Source: Bryobacteraceae bacterium (GTDB taxonomy: Bacteria > Acidobacteriota > Terriglobia > Bryobacterales > Bryobacteraceae). From it: a DNA stretch of 64,000 nucleotides. Positions 17,330 through 26,040 of the stretch are shown piece after piece. Every line of letters begins with the position of its first letter. Within the stretch, counting starts at the first letter, position 1. The notes below the pieces were generated by a model. It had not been told where the DNA came from, made no database searches, and was given only the letters and a program-made list of their open reading frames with translations. The position numbers were made by a program, and so were the translations under genes. The stretch is taken from positions 566,501 to 630,500 of the forward strand of contig JAWKHH010000002.1 of assembly GCA_041394945.1 (NCBI GenBank), given 5' to 3'.

Positions 17330-19115
17330 ACCGCTGCCTGGTTCGCGGCGCCGACGGGCACTTGGGACTTGATGCGCGGCGGCGGCTGAGGCGGGAGTGT
17401 GATGCGAATCTGATCCAGCAGGGCCTGCACGTCCGGTTCCGGCTGGGTGTGACGCGGCAGCACCAGCCAGCGCCTATCGAGCATGGGGATCCACACATCG
17501 ACCATTTGCACCGTGGCGAGTTTTTCCAGTACCGCCCCCGGCGTCAGACCGGGCGCATGAATCAGCAACCGATTCTTCAGCGTCACCTGGAGGCAGTAAG
17601 CAAGGAACGCGATGAGCACATGCGCATCGGCGCGATGCTCGAGTTGATGATAGATCGGCCGAATACCAAGTTCACTTTTCAGGGAACGGAACACGCTCTC
17701 AATCTGCGTCAGTTGCACATATCGCGCCCACAGCACCGCCGGGTCTTCTGCGGTGAGGTTGCTGCGCAGGAGATAGTGGCCGTCGCGCTGTTGGGCGGCC
17801 TGGAGTTTCTCCTTGTCGGTGTGAAACCGGAACGTCGCGCGCGTGACCTCCTCATCCTTGCCCGGAAGCTGGATCTTGACGAAGCCAAAGGCGCGGCCTG
17901 CTTCTTTCTTCGCCGCCCCAAGGCGCAGCAGCAGTTGATCGCGTTTCGGCAAACTCCTGCGCATCGCGCGCAGCTTGCGCAACAAACGCGCCAGACGCTT
18001 GCGCCGCATGGCGATCTCCTTGGCCTGCCGGCCGCTGCTTTTGCCAGCACATACAGTTCGCCTTCGTGCTGGTACAGCTTCACCTCCACCGAATCGCGCA
18101 CCTTCTGCCACGGTAGATCCAGCCATTTCTTTTCGTGCTGCGCGATCCGGCCTTTGGGGGTGCCCACCAGATAGAACGTCTCCCGCTCCGGCTCGCGCAT
18201 TTCTTTGAGAATGGCTTCGCTCGGTATGCCGCGGTCCATCACCCACACCCGGCGCGCTTTGCCGTACGTAGTTTCGATTTGCCGGAGAAAATCGCGGAGC
18301 GTGGAACTGTCGGCGGTGTTGCCGTTCATCACTTCATAGGCCAGCGGGAAGCCGTCTGGGGTCACCACCAGCGCGATCACCAGTTGCACACAGTCGGGCC
18401 GTCCATCCCGGCTGTAGCCGCGCCGCGCCTTGGGGTTCTGTTCCATCTCGCCCTCGAAGTACGTGCTCGTCAGATCGTAGAGCAGCACTTCGAAATCGGC
18501 TCCAAACAGATCGGCCCATTTCTGCTTCAGATAGACGAACAGTTCCCGCTTATGCGCGAGCACACGATCCAGACACCGGTACAGCCGATCCTTCTCGGCC
18601 ACTTCAAAGCCCGTCTCCAGCAACTCATCCATCGCCGAATTGAGATACCAATGCCGATGGACCCGGAACTCGCTGCCAGGATCGAGCAGGCGATTGACGA
18701 CCAGCAACCGCAGCACCTTTTCCCAACTCACCGCTTCCCGGCCTGCCGGCAAACGCTCGCGCCAGAACTCATCCAGACCGAGTTGCTGCCACAGTTCGCA
18801 CGCCAACCAGCAGTTACCGAATATACGTGGACGCTTCAGTTCCATACCGCTCAGCCGCACTTGGATGCTGTCGATGGCATCGGCGGGGACCTCCCGGTCA
18901 TCGGGAAACAGACTCATGGTGGTGAAGCGTTGCTCGGCCTCATCAAACACCTGCAGTGTCTTCCGCCACGCAGCCTGCTGCTGGTCATTGATCTCGCCCA
19001 GATACAGAACCGTACGCTGGGCCGTCTTGCCGCCGGGCAGACGCCGATTCTCCACCACGCTGAAGTAGCGATGATCCTTGCCGTCCTTGCGTCGTTTCGT
19101 GCTGCGCAGAAACAT
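17326..19115 (-). pseudogene. IS1634/IS4-type DDE transposase, interrupted by one -1 frameshift
   Basis: The N-terminal part (MFLRSTKRRKDGKDHRYFSVVE) runs to about position 18040 and holds the DDE fold: VLLYDLTSTYFEGEMEQNP (first Asp), DGRPDCVQLVIALVV, and VWVMDRGIPSE (second Asp). The C-terminal part is in another frame: QLTQIESVFRSLKSELGIRPIYHQ supplies the third acidic residue in the usual Y/E-I-E-x-x-F-R block. The two halves join perfectly if one A is added to the run read as T4 on the plus strand at 18039-18042 (LYVLAK, then SSGRQAKE), giving a 596-residue protein. Either a one-base loss, a sequencing error, or weak programmed frameshifting explains this. Confidence 0.88.
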
Positions 19116-19242
19116 CTCTCACGAGCAGCATGCCAGAACTTCAACGCTTAGAAAAGACAGTAGGTCTTCACCTGGGCTGTTTCGGACTCCTGTCGTTGAA
19201 CGCAAACGAAATATTCTTGCTCCACGGCCGAAAATGCCCTCT

Positions 19243-19257
19243 AACTGCGAAAGTCAG
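19243..19257 (-). repeat. IS right terminal inverted repeat
   Basis: Read on the minus strand: CTGACTTTCGCAGTT, differing from the left end at one base. Confidence 0.82.
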
Positions 19258-19263
19258 GCTAAC
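19258..19263. repeat. Right target-site duplication of the IS
   Basis: GCTAAC, the partner of 16981-16986. The convergent VWA gene stop codon begins 6 bp further on. Confidence 0.75.
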
Positions 19264-19269
19264 CTTGGT

Positions 19270-21765
19270 CTAGGCGGCCGCTCCGCCAAACAGCTCCAGG
19301 ATCCCCTTCCACTTGCGGCTCAGCAGCTCGGTGATATTGAGCAGCACCGCCAACCCCAGCAGCCCCGGCCACAAACTCATCCGCGAAGGAATCGCCTTGC
19401 CGCCGGAATCGAACACCTGTCGCATCGCCGGCTCGAACCGCCCACGCGTGTACGCCGAAACCTGGCGCAGAAGGTCCGTATCGGCGCCGTAGGTTTCAAG
19501 TTCCTGCTCCGGCAGATACGCGCCCAGTTCCGGAAACGCGCGCGAATCCTCCAGCGGCCGCACCCGGAACAATCCGCGCCGGCCGCCCACCGGCGCCACG
19601 CCGCGATACGTCCCCGGAGCCACCTTCTTCATCGCAATCGGGCGGCGGAAGTTGTCCGGACCAATCGCGAAGATCGCCGGAAGCCGATCCGGTTCGCGCA
19701 CATGGCGCGAGAGCCGGTAGTCGGCCACCAGTTCGCTCGATCCGCTGTCGAAGCGCAGCGTCGCCTCCACCGGCTGCGTGTGCGGAAGCAGGTCCCGCAC
19801 CACGTTCGTCCAGAACCGATCGTAGCCGTTCCATGACACCCAGTCGGTGGCCCATCGCGCTTTGGCGTCCGACGCGAAAATCGCGGACCGCCCGAGACCG
19901 TACTGCCACCGCGCGAGCAGCGGATCCTTCTCGTCCATCGTCAGCAGGACGTCGGCGGAAGGCTTCGATTGGAATCGCACATACCCTTTCAACGCCGGCG
20001 CCGTTTCGATGCCCACTCCATCCAGAATCTCCGCCTGCTTGGCGACCTTCGGCGCAAGCGGCTTCTCGATCGCCGTGGACCCGGTGTGCTCCATCACGTC
20101 CCGCAGCAGGATCTGCTCGAGTCCCGAGGGGTCGCTGAGAAAATACGACTTGCCCTTGGCGAAACTCGCGATCTTCTCCAGATACGCGCGGTTCACGTCC
20201 TGCCCCAGCCCCACCGTCGAAATCGTCACCTTTTGCGTCGACGCTTCTTTCGCCAGCGCGATACTGTCGCCTTCCTCGGAGATGCCGTCGGTCAGTAACA
20301 CCACGTGCTTGAATGTCGCCTGCACCGGCACTGTCCGGCGATACGCTTCCGTGAGCGCGGGCGCGATCTGCGTGCCGCCGTCGGGCGTGATGCCGGCGAT
20401 CAGGCGCTTGATCAGCACACGGTCCTCGGCCTTGCGGATCGGCACCGCCCACTGGAACGAGTTATCGAAGATCAGAACGCCGACCATATCGATCGGCCGC
20501 AGGTTCTCCACCACGCCGATCGCCGCCAGGCGCGCCAGTTCCATCTTCTTGCCCTCCATCGACGACGATTTGTCGACGATGAGAACCACGAGCGTCCCCT
20601 CCGGCGAACGCGGCGGCGCGAGCTTCGCCGGCAGAGCCCGGTCAAGCGCGTTCTCAGCTTCCTTGTTCTCCACGTAGACGTTCCGTTCGCCGCCGATCAC
20701 GAGCAGCCCCCCGCCCTGCTGGACGTACGCTTCGAGATCGGCCTTCGTCGCGCCCGGCAGCGCTTCGAGATCCCAATTGTTGAAGACGATCACCTGATAC
20801 TGATCAAGGCCGGCCGCCGGCATGATCGACGCTTCGTTCACCTCGAACTGCGCGGCTTCGAGCACCCGCGAAAGATTCACGCCCGTGCCCGGCGGATCCT
20901 GGGACAGCATCAGCATCCGCGGCTTTCGCAGCGTGATGGCGCGTGCGAAAGCCACTTCCCCTTCGGTGGCCGAACGTACCCTTCCGCTCAACTCCACCGC
21001 GCCCACGGCGCCGATGTTCGCCTGCACGCGCAGGGTGTTCTCGCCGGCCTGCAAGTCCACTTTGCTTGACCCCAGCGGCTTTCCTTCCGCCGCCAGATCC
21101 ACTTCCGCCTGCCCCGGACGCGGCGCGCTCACCACCATCTCAATGGCGAATCGTTCGCCGCTGAAGACTACCGGCGGCAGACTCACCTGCTCCAGCCGTA
21201 GCGCCGGACGGGGACGTCCCGCGAGTGCGTAGGTATCCACCGGTACGCCCAACTGCCTCGCCTGCCACGCGGCGCGCAGCACGCTTCCTCGATTCTCGCG
21301 GCCGTCGGAAATCAGAACCACCCGCGGCGCCATTCCCGCCGGCGCGGACCCGATGGCGTCCCGGATCGCCGCCTCGAGATCGGTGGCCTTGCCGCTGTCG
21401 CCGCTCGTCAATTGCAGCCGGACCTTGCCCGCGAGTTCGGCGGGCGCCAGATCGCGCAGCGCTCCAGCGAACGGAAACACCCGCATCCAGTGCCGGCCGC
21501 GCGCGCCTTCCAACTGGCCCACGAGCGTGGAAGCCTTCTCGAGATCCGCGCCGGAAACGCTGGCCGACGTATCGGCGAGCACTGCCACGGCCACCTTCGT
21601 TTCCCACACGTCGAGCTGCGGCTCCGCCAGCGCAAGCACAATCGCCACAAGCGAGAGCGCCTTCAAGGCAAGGCCCAGCCGGCGTCCGGTGCGGCGCGCC
21701 TCCCAAGCCCACCACGCCAGCGGCAGCGGCACGAACAACAGCATCCACCAGCGATCGAAGCTCAC
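19270..21765 (-). CDS. Membrane protein with two VWA domains and a GATase1-like domain
   Basis: An 831-residue protein, last gene of the MoxR/DUF58/BatA-type cluster. Layout: two N-terminal membrane helices (~5-50); a first VWA domain with MIDAS-like DTSAS (65-69); a Rossmann-like GATase1-type segment (~280-365: RMLMLSQDPPGTG, VIVFNNWDLEALP, GGGLLVIGGE); a second VWA domain with a full MIDAS DKSSS (398-402) and LLTDGISEEGD; a C-terminal helix (WPGLLGLAVLLNITELL) near 805. VWA domains bind metal-dependent protein partners. In this cluster type they are thought to work with the MoxR ATPase as a chaperone in envelope assembly. It starts within the stop of the BatA-like gene (4-bp overlap). Confidence 0.86.
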   Translation of the reverse strand: MSFDRWWMLLFVPLPLAWWAWEARRTGRRLGLALKALSLVAIVLALAEPQLDVWETKVAVAVLADTSASVSGADLEKASTLVGQLEGARGRHWMRVFPFAGALRDLAPAELAGKVRLQLTSGDSGKATDLEAAIRDAIGSAPAGMAPRVVLISDGRENRGSVLRAAWQARQLGVPVDTYALAGRPRPALRLEQVSLPPVVFSGERFAIEMVVSAPRPGQAEVDLAAEGKPLGSSKVDLQAGENTLRVQANIGAVGAVELSGRVRSATEGEVAFARAITLRKPRMLMLSQDPPGTGVNLSRVLEAAQFEVNEASIMPAAGLDQYQVIVFNNWDLEALPGATKADLEAYVQQGGGLLVIGGERNVYVENKEAENALDRALPAKLAPPRSPEGTLVVLIVDKSSSMEGKKMELARLAAIGVVENLRPIDMVGVLIFDNSFQWAVPIRKAEDRVLIKRLIAGITPDGGTQIAPALTEAYRRTVPVQATFKHVVLLTDGISEEGDSIALAKEASTQKVTISTVGLGQDVNRAYLEKIASFAKGKSYFLSDPSGLEQILLRDVMEHTGSTAIEKPLAPKVAKQAEILDGVGIETAPALKGYVRFQSKPSADVLLTMDEKDPLLARWQYGLGRSAIFASDAKARWATDWVSWNGYDRFWTNVVRDLLPHTQPVEATLRFDSGSSELVADYRLSRHVREPDRLPAIFAIGPDNFRRPIAMKKVAPGTYRGVAPVGGRRGLFRVRPLEDSRAFPELGAYLPEQELETYGADTDLLRQVSAYTRGRFEPAMRQVFDSGGKAIPSRMSLWPGLLGLAVLLNITELLSRKWKGILELFGGAAA

Positions 21766-23669
21766 GATGCCCTCCGCAGCAGGCTAGCCGGTTCCGCTGC
21801 TGCGCCGCCCTCGGCCTGGCGGCGTCCGCGCGGAGCGTATCGCAGCCACTCATAGAGGATGCCCAAACCGCCGGCCAGCGCCAGCCAATACCAGATGTCC
21901 GTGAATGGCGATCCGGATTCGCCTCGCCGCGGCACACCGCGCTTGATGCCCGCCGCCGGCTGCCACAAGTCGTCGGGCACCGCCGGAAGCGTCAGTGAGT
22001 GCACCTGCTCCCGGTCCCCCGCCACAACGCGGACGGCGCCGGGACGCGCCGAGAAGAACCGGACGGCGCCATCGGCGACCGTGTGCGGAAGCTCAGTCCC
22101 GTCCTCCGCAATCACGCGGATTGTCGTGGCCCTTGCGTCTTCCAGCGGCGCCCGCACCATACCCGTGCTGTTGGCGAAGATCTCGTAACGCCGAAAGCTC
22201 TGCGGCGCCAGCCACCGTAGCGCATTGGCGAAAAGCAGCGGAGTGGCCAGTTCAAAGCGGAGCGCGGAACGCATCGGGTGAAATCCGAAGAATACGCTGC
22301 GCCGGCCGTCCGCCTCGCGCGCCACCACCAGCGCGCCCGCGTCCGATTGCGCAACCACTGTGTCGCCTTGCGCCGGCGTCAGCACCTCGGCTGAACCAAG
22401 CCTCAAATCCTGCGCCCGCAATCCCTCGGCCAACGGGTGCTGCGAGTTCCACGACCGGACCCCGGCTTCGCCAGGCGCGGGCCGCGCTTGCACCGGACCG
22501 CCCGTCGCCGGCGGCTCCAGGTACATCGCCGCCACCTTCGGCGATATCTTCGGCGCGCACCGGTCGAGAATCGCGAGGCCTTCTTCAACCGTCCCGTCGC
22601 ACTGCGCCGGCGTCAGGAACCGCGCCTCCACGTTCGGGTGCGCTTCGAGCAGCGGCCGTAGCGCGCGCGGATCGGCCGAACACACCGTCACCGCCACGGC
22701 CGGCGTCGCCGGCAACTCCAGCGTCGCGCGGTCGTCTCCGGCAAAACCGTCGCCACGAGCCCGGATGCGCGCTTCCATTACGCCGGCCACGCGAGTCCGG
22801 AATTCGAAAGCCACGTCTTCTTCGGAGTTGGCGCCCAGCGTCAGCCGCCTCGTCGCGACAGGCGAACCGGCGAACGTCACCGAAAGATCCGCCGGCTGCG
22901 GACGGCGGGCGTAGTTGCGCGCCGAAACGAGCACGCGCCACAGGCCCGCATCCTGCGTCGAGCGCCGCACGCCGATCTTGCGCAGCCCTACATTGTCCGG
23001 ATTCGCCCGCACCGGCAGGATGCGGAAGTTGGGCGGTGTCTGGATGCCGGCTTCAGCCGCCGTGAGCCTGCCGGCGCCGGCGAAGACGATCTCCCCGGCG
23101 CGCTTCTCGTCGCGCTTCTGGACGCGCACCGCGTAGTCGAGCGCGCCCTGCAGATCCAGCCCTGCGCTCCCGGCCCGGGCGTTGCGGACGGCGTCGCGTG
23201 GGTTCTTCCGGTCCGTCTCGAAAGCCGTGACCGGCGTCGCGATCGAGTCGGCGTACATCACCATCACCCGGTCCGCGCGGGCGGTGTTGTTGAGATAAGC
23301 CATCGCTGCCGCGCGCGTCTCGTCCATTAGCGTGGCGTTGCCGTTGTTGCCGCGAGCGGCCATCCACGAGGACGTGTCCAGAATCAGCACATGATCGCGG
23401 GAACTCGTGTCGCGGCTGCCCAGCCGCAATTGCGAAAGCGCGGCGAGCAGGCACGCGATCGATGCGAGCTGGATCAGCAGCGACGGCCACTGCCGGATGC
23501 GCCGCCGGCGCGTCGATTCAACCGGGCGCTTGGCCGGAGTCCAGAACCGGAGCGTTGAAACCACCACCTGCCGCCGGGACCGGTCCAGCAGGTACAGCGC
23601 CACCACCACCGCCGACGCGGCTGCGAACAGCGCCAGGAATTCCGCCGCGCTCAGGTTGAAGAAAAACAT
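21762..23669 (-). CDS. BatA-like membrane protein with VWA domain
   Basis: A 635-residue protein. The N-terminus is a typical BatA block: a hydrophobic segment then LYLLDRSRRQVVVSTLRFW, a basic stretch, and a second helix (LLIQLASIACLLAALS). A VWA domain follows with VLILDTSSWMAAR (a MIDAS variant in which the last Ser is Trp), so metal binding may be weakened. A C-terminal helix (YWLALAGGLGILYEWL) ends the protein. It sits between the DUF58 gene (1-bp TGATG overlap) and the double-VWA gene (4-bp overlap). Probable role: membrane partner of the MoxR ATPase; inferred from gene order and fold. Confidence 0.84.
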   Translation of the reverse strand: MFFFNLSAAEFLALFAAASAVVVALYLLDRSRRQVVVSTLRFWTPAKRPVESTRRRRIRQWPSLLIQLASIACLLAALSQLRLGSRDTSSRDHVLILDTSSWMAARGNNGNATLMDETRAAAMAYLNNTARADRVMVMYADSIATPVTAFETDRKNPRDAVRNARAGSAGLDLQGALDYAVRVQKRDEKRAGEIVFAGAGRLTAAEAGIQTPPNFRILPVRANPDNVGLRKIGVRRSTQDAGLWRVLVSARNYARRPQPADLSVTFAGSPVATRRLTLGANSEEDVAFEFRTRVAGVMEARIRARGDGFAGDDRATLELPATPAVAVTVCSADPRALRPLLEAHPNVEARFLTPAQCDGTVEEGLAILDRCAPKISPKVAAMYLEPPATGGPVQARPAPGEAGVRSWNSQHPLAEGLRAQDLRLGSAEVLTPAQGDTVVAQSDAGALVVAREADGRRSVFFGFHPMRSALRFELATPLLFANALRWLAPQSFRRYEIFANSTGMVRAPLEDARATTIRVIAEDGTELPHTVADGAVRFFSARPGAVRVVAGDREQVHSLTLPAVPDDLWQPAAGIKRGVPRRGESGSPFTDIWYWLALAGGLGILYEWLRYAPRGRRQAEGGAAAEPASLLRRAS

Positions 23670-24553
23670 CAGGCAACGCCTCGCGCGCGGACCACCGGTC
23701 CGAAGACGGCGTCCTCAACCGGCATCGACGTTGCGATCGCCGTGTATCGCCCGCCGTGGCCGAGCACGGCGCGCCGCACCTTCTCCGAGTAGTTATCGAA
23801 GGCGGCCGTGTACTGAGCCCGCGCCTCGGCGTCGAAGTCCAGTTCGAACCGCTCCCCGGTTTCGGCGTCCGTCAGTTCGAGTTCGCCGTCGTACGGGGGA
23901 ATGCGGTCCTGATCGGCGTACACCTGGATGGCGAATACTTCGTGCCCGAATTCGGCGAGGTACTGCAGCGGCTTGTCGGGATCGGTTTCGGCCAGGAAGT
24001 CCGAGATGATGATCACGAGCCCGCGGTTCACATACTTATTGACGAACTGGCGCGCCACTCGTAAGAAATCCGTCCGGCCGTCGGCGCGCAGAGCGGTGAG
24101 GAAGTCGGCCACCGGCCCGAAGCGGTGGCGCCCGCCGGAGCAGGTGATCGCGTCGCCCATGGTCTCAGCGAACGGGTGGACCACGATCGTATCCAGCCGC
24201 ACCATGCCGACGTAGGCCAGCGCCGCGGTAAGCCGGCGTACATAGTCGAACTTGTCTGGATCGCCCGTGTGCATGCTCGCGCTCGCGTCCACAAGCAGAC
24301 GCACGGGCACCCGCGGCTCCACCTGGAACATCTTCAGGAACATCTTTTCGAGGCGCATGAACGCCCGCCAGTTCACCGCGCGAAGATCGTCGCCGTGATG
24401 AAAATTGCGGTGGTCGAGGAACTCCTGTCCGGACCCGGAGAAGCGCGACGTGTTGTGCCCGCCCACCAGGCCCGGAAACGACTTTTGCCAGCGAATCGCA
24501 AGCCGCTCCAGCTTTTCGAGAAACCTGCGGTCGATCAGGACCTCATCGGCCAT
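23669..24553 (-). CDS. DUF58 domain protein of the MoxR/VWA cluster
   Basis: A 294-residue soluble protein with the DUF58 signature: GLVGGHNTSRFSGSGQEFLDHRNFHHGDDLRAVNW followed by RVPVRLLVDASASMHTG, a VWA-like metal site (DASAS). It matches the family length. DUF58 proteins are almost always encoded next to a MoxR ATPase, as here (9 bp downstream of moxR). The pairing is thought to couple AAA+ activity to a VWA-type target. Confidence 0.92.
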   Translation of the reverse strand: MADEVLIDRRFLEKLERLAIRWQKSFPGLVGGHNTSRFSGSGQEFLDHRNFHHGDDLRAVNWRAFMRLEKMFLKMFQVEPRVPVRLLVDASASMHTGDPDKFDYVRRLTAALAYVGMVRLDTIVVHPFAETMGDAITCSGGRHRFGPVADFLTALRADGRTDFLRVARQFVNKYVNRGLVIIISDFLAETDPDKPLQYLAEFGHEVFAIQVYADQDRIPPYDGELELTDAETGERFELDFDAEARAQYTAAFDNYSEKVRRAVLGHGGRYTAIATSMPVEDAVFGPVVRARGVA

Positions 24554-24562
24554 GGCGGGCGC

Positions 24563-25552
24563 CTATCGGCTCACCGGCGTCATGCTGCGGATGATTTCGT
24601 CGAGGATGGTATCGGCCGTCTGCCCTTCGGCGTGGGCGTCGAAGTTGAGGATCACGCGGTGCCGTAGCACTGCCGGGGCCACTTTGCGGACATCGTCGAC
24701 GCTCAACTGGAGCCGGCCCTGCATGAGCGCGTGCACCCGCCCGCACTCCACTAGCGCCTGTGCGCCCCGGGGCGAACTGCCGTAGCGGATGAACTTTCCC
24801 GTTAGCGAGTGAGCTTCCTTCGTCCCCGGCTGCGTCGCCATCACCAGGTCAATGGCGTGTTCCTGTACGTGCGGCGCCACCAGCACCTGCCGGGCCACGC
24901 CTCGAAGGCGAAGAATCTCTTCGCGGTCCGCCTTCTCCTCGAGCGCTGCTTCGTCCTTCTGGATGGTGCGCTCCACGATCTTGCTCAGTTCCGCGCGCGA
25001 CGGGTACTCAACGAGAATCTTCATCAGAAAACGATCCAGTTGCGCTTCGGGCAGCGGATACGTGCCCTCCATCTCAATCGGATTCTGGGTGGCCATCACC
25101 AGGAACGGAGCTTCCAGTTCGTGGGTCACCGTGCCGCTGGTGACGGTCCGTTCCTGCATCGCTTCAAGCAGCGCCGATTGCGTCTTCGGCGTGGCGCGAT
25201 TGATCTCATCGGCCAGCACGAGGTGCGCGAAGATCGGACCGTGCTGGAATTGCAGGCTCTTGCCGCCGCGGTCATCGGTTTCCATCACCATGCTGCCGAC
25301 AATATCGGCGGGCATCAAGTCTGGAGTGAACTGGATGCGGGAGTACTTGAGGTGGAGAACCCGGGAAAGCGTGCGCAGGAGCGTGGTCTTGCCCAGCCCT
25401 GGAACGCCTTCAAGGAGCACGTGGCCGCCGGCGAGCATGCAGATGAGAACGCCATCCACCACATCCTGCTGGCCGACGATGACCTTGGCGATTTCAGAGC
25501 GTATGTCGGTGAGCCGCTCGATGGCGGCTTGGAGTTGGGAGTCGGCGGGCAC
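24563..25552 (-). CDS. moxR: MoxR-family AAA+ ATPase
   Basis: A 329-residue AAA+ ATPase that remodels or activates envelope or metalloenzyme partners. Walker A GVPGLGKT at residues 49-56, Walker B VLADEINRA (~112), sensor 1 MATQNPIEMEGTYPLPEAQLDRF (~155), then the small C-terminal lid domain. The start is a GTG at 25552; no in-frame ATG lies nearby. It is preceded by an HPt protein gene (50 bp) and followed by DUF58, BatA-like and VWA genes, the classical cluster order. Confidence 0.94.
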   Translation of the reverse strand: MPADSQLQAAIERLTDIRSEIAKVIVGQQDVVDGVLICMLAGGHVLLEGVPGLGKTTLLRTLSRVLHLKYSRIQFTPDLMPADIVGSMVMETDDRGGKSLQFQHGPIFAHLVLADEINRATPKTQSALLEAMQERTVTSGTVTHELEAPFLVMATQNPIEMEGTYPLPEAQLDRFLMKILVEYPSRAELSKIVERTIQKDEAALEEKADREEILRLRGVARQVLVAPHVQEHAIDLVMATQPGTKEAHSLTGKFIRYGSSPRGAQALVECGRVHALMQGRLQLSVDDVRKVAPAVLRHRVILNFDAHAEGQTADTILDEIIRSMTPVSR

Positions 25553-25602
25553 AAGACCATTCTATGCCCGTCGTTGAAGCGCCGTGCCGGCGGCGCCGCA
25601 CC

Positions 25603-25968
25603 TCAGCCGATCAGAACGTCGAGGTCGCGATGGACCACTTGCACGGCTGCTTGCAGCGATTCGAGCGCCGGGCGCGCCGACGAGGTATCGGCATGGCGCC
25701 CCATCATTTCAAGCCGCAGCGCAATCGAAGCGGCTCGCTCGGCGCCGATCGTTGCCAGCGACCCTTTCAGCGTGTGCGCGGAGTGCGTGAGCCCCGCCGC
25801 GTCGCCGGCCGCTACGGCTTTCGCGATTTCTTCCATCAGCGACGGGTACTCGGCCAGATAGACGCCAGCGATATCGACGAGCAGTTCTTCGTCGCCGCCT
25901 ACCCGTTCGACAGCCGCTGCAAGGTTCAGGCTCGAAAGCTGCGCCACGATCTCACTGTTGATTGGCAT
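25603..25968 (-). CDS. Histidine-containing phosphotransfer (HPt) domain protein
   Basis: A 121-residue protein consisting of one HPt helical bundle: AEYPSLMEEIAKAVAAGDAAGL, then the phospho-acceptor motif THSAHTLKGS with His65, and AASIALRLEMMGR. It would relay phosphate between response-regulator receiver domains. No receiver or hybrid kinase is adjacent; the nearest kinases are at 48.2-50.6 kb. It lies 50 bp upstream of moxR on the same strand, so it may be its operon leader gene, an unusual combination. Confidence 0.85.
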   Translation of the reverse strand: MPINSEIVAQLSSLNLAAAVERVGGDEELLVDIAGVYLAEYPSLMEEIAKAVAAGDAAGLTHSAHTLKGSLATIGAERAASIALRLEMMGRHADTSSARPALESLQAAVQVVHRDLDVLIG

Positions 25969-26040
25969 TCACTTGGTATATCGGCCATTTTCGCCGAGTT
26001 GTTAGTCTCTCCTATGCTATACCAGGGATTCCACCTAGCC

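Larger units (their letters stand above)
16987..19257 (-). mobile_element. IS1634-like insertion sequence with a KTSC passenger gene
   Basis: Element of about 2271 bp. The terminal inverted repeats match over 15 bp with one mismatch: CTG(T/A)CTTTCGCAGTT at 16987-17001 and, inverted, at 19243-19257. Weaker similarity continues inward (CGCGGCAT against AGAGGGCAT). It is flanked by GCTAAC direct repeats. Inside, on the minus strand, are a DDE transposase (17326-19115, frameshifted) and a KTSC-domain gene (17099-17329). Removing the element and one repeat would leave the PAP2 stop and the convergent VWA gene stop only 7 bp apart, so insertion hit a tiny intergenic gap and broke no gene. Confidence 0.87.

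Noticed and set aside
18035..18045. Programmed -1 translational frameshifting of the transposase
   Set aside because: Only a short A4 run with no classical slippery heptamer, and members of this IS group normally have one unbroken gene; kept only as a possibility.
18135..19151. Plus-strand frame over the transposase
   Set aside because: Antisense of the IS transposase; no protein motif.
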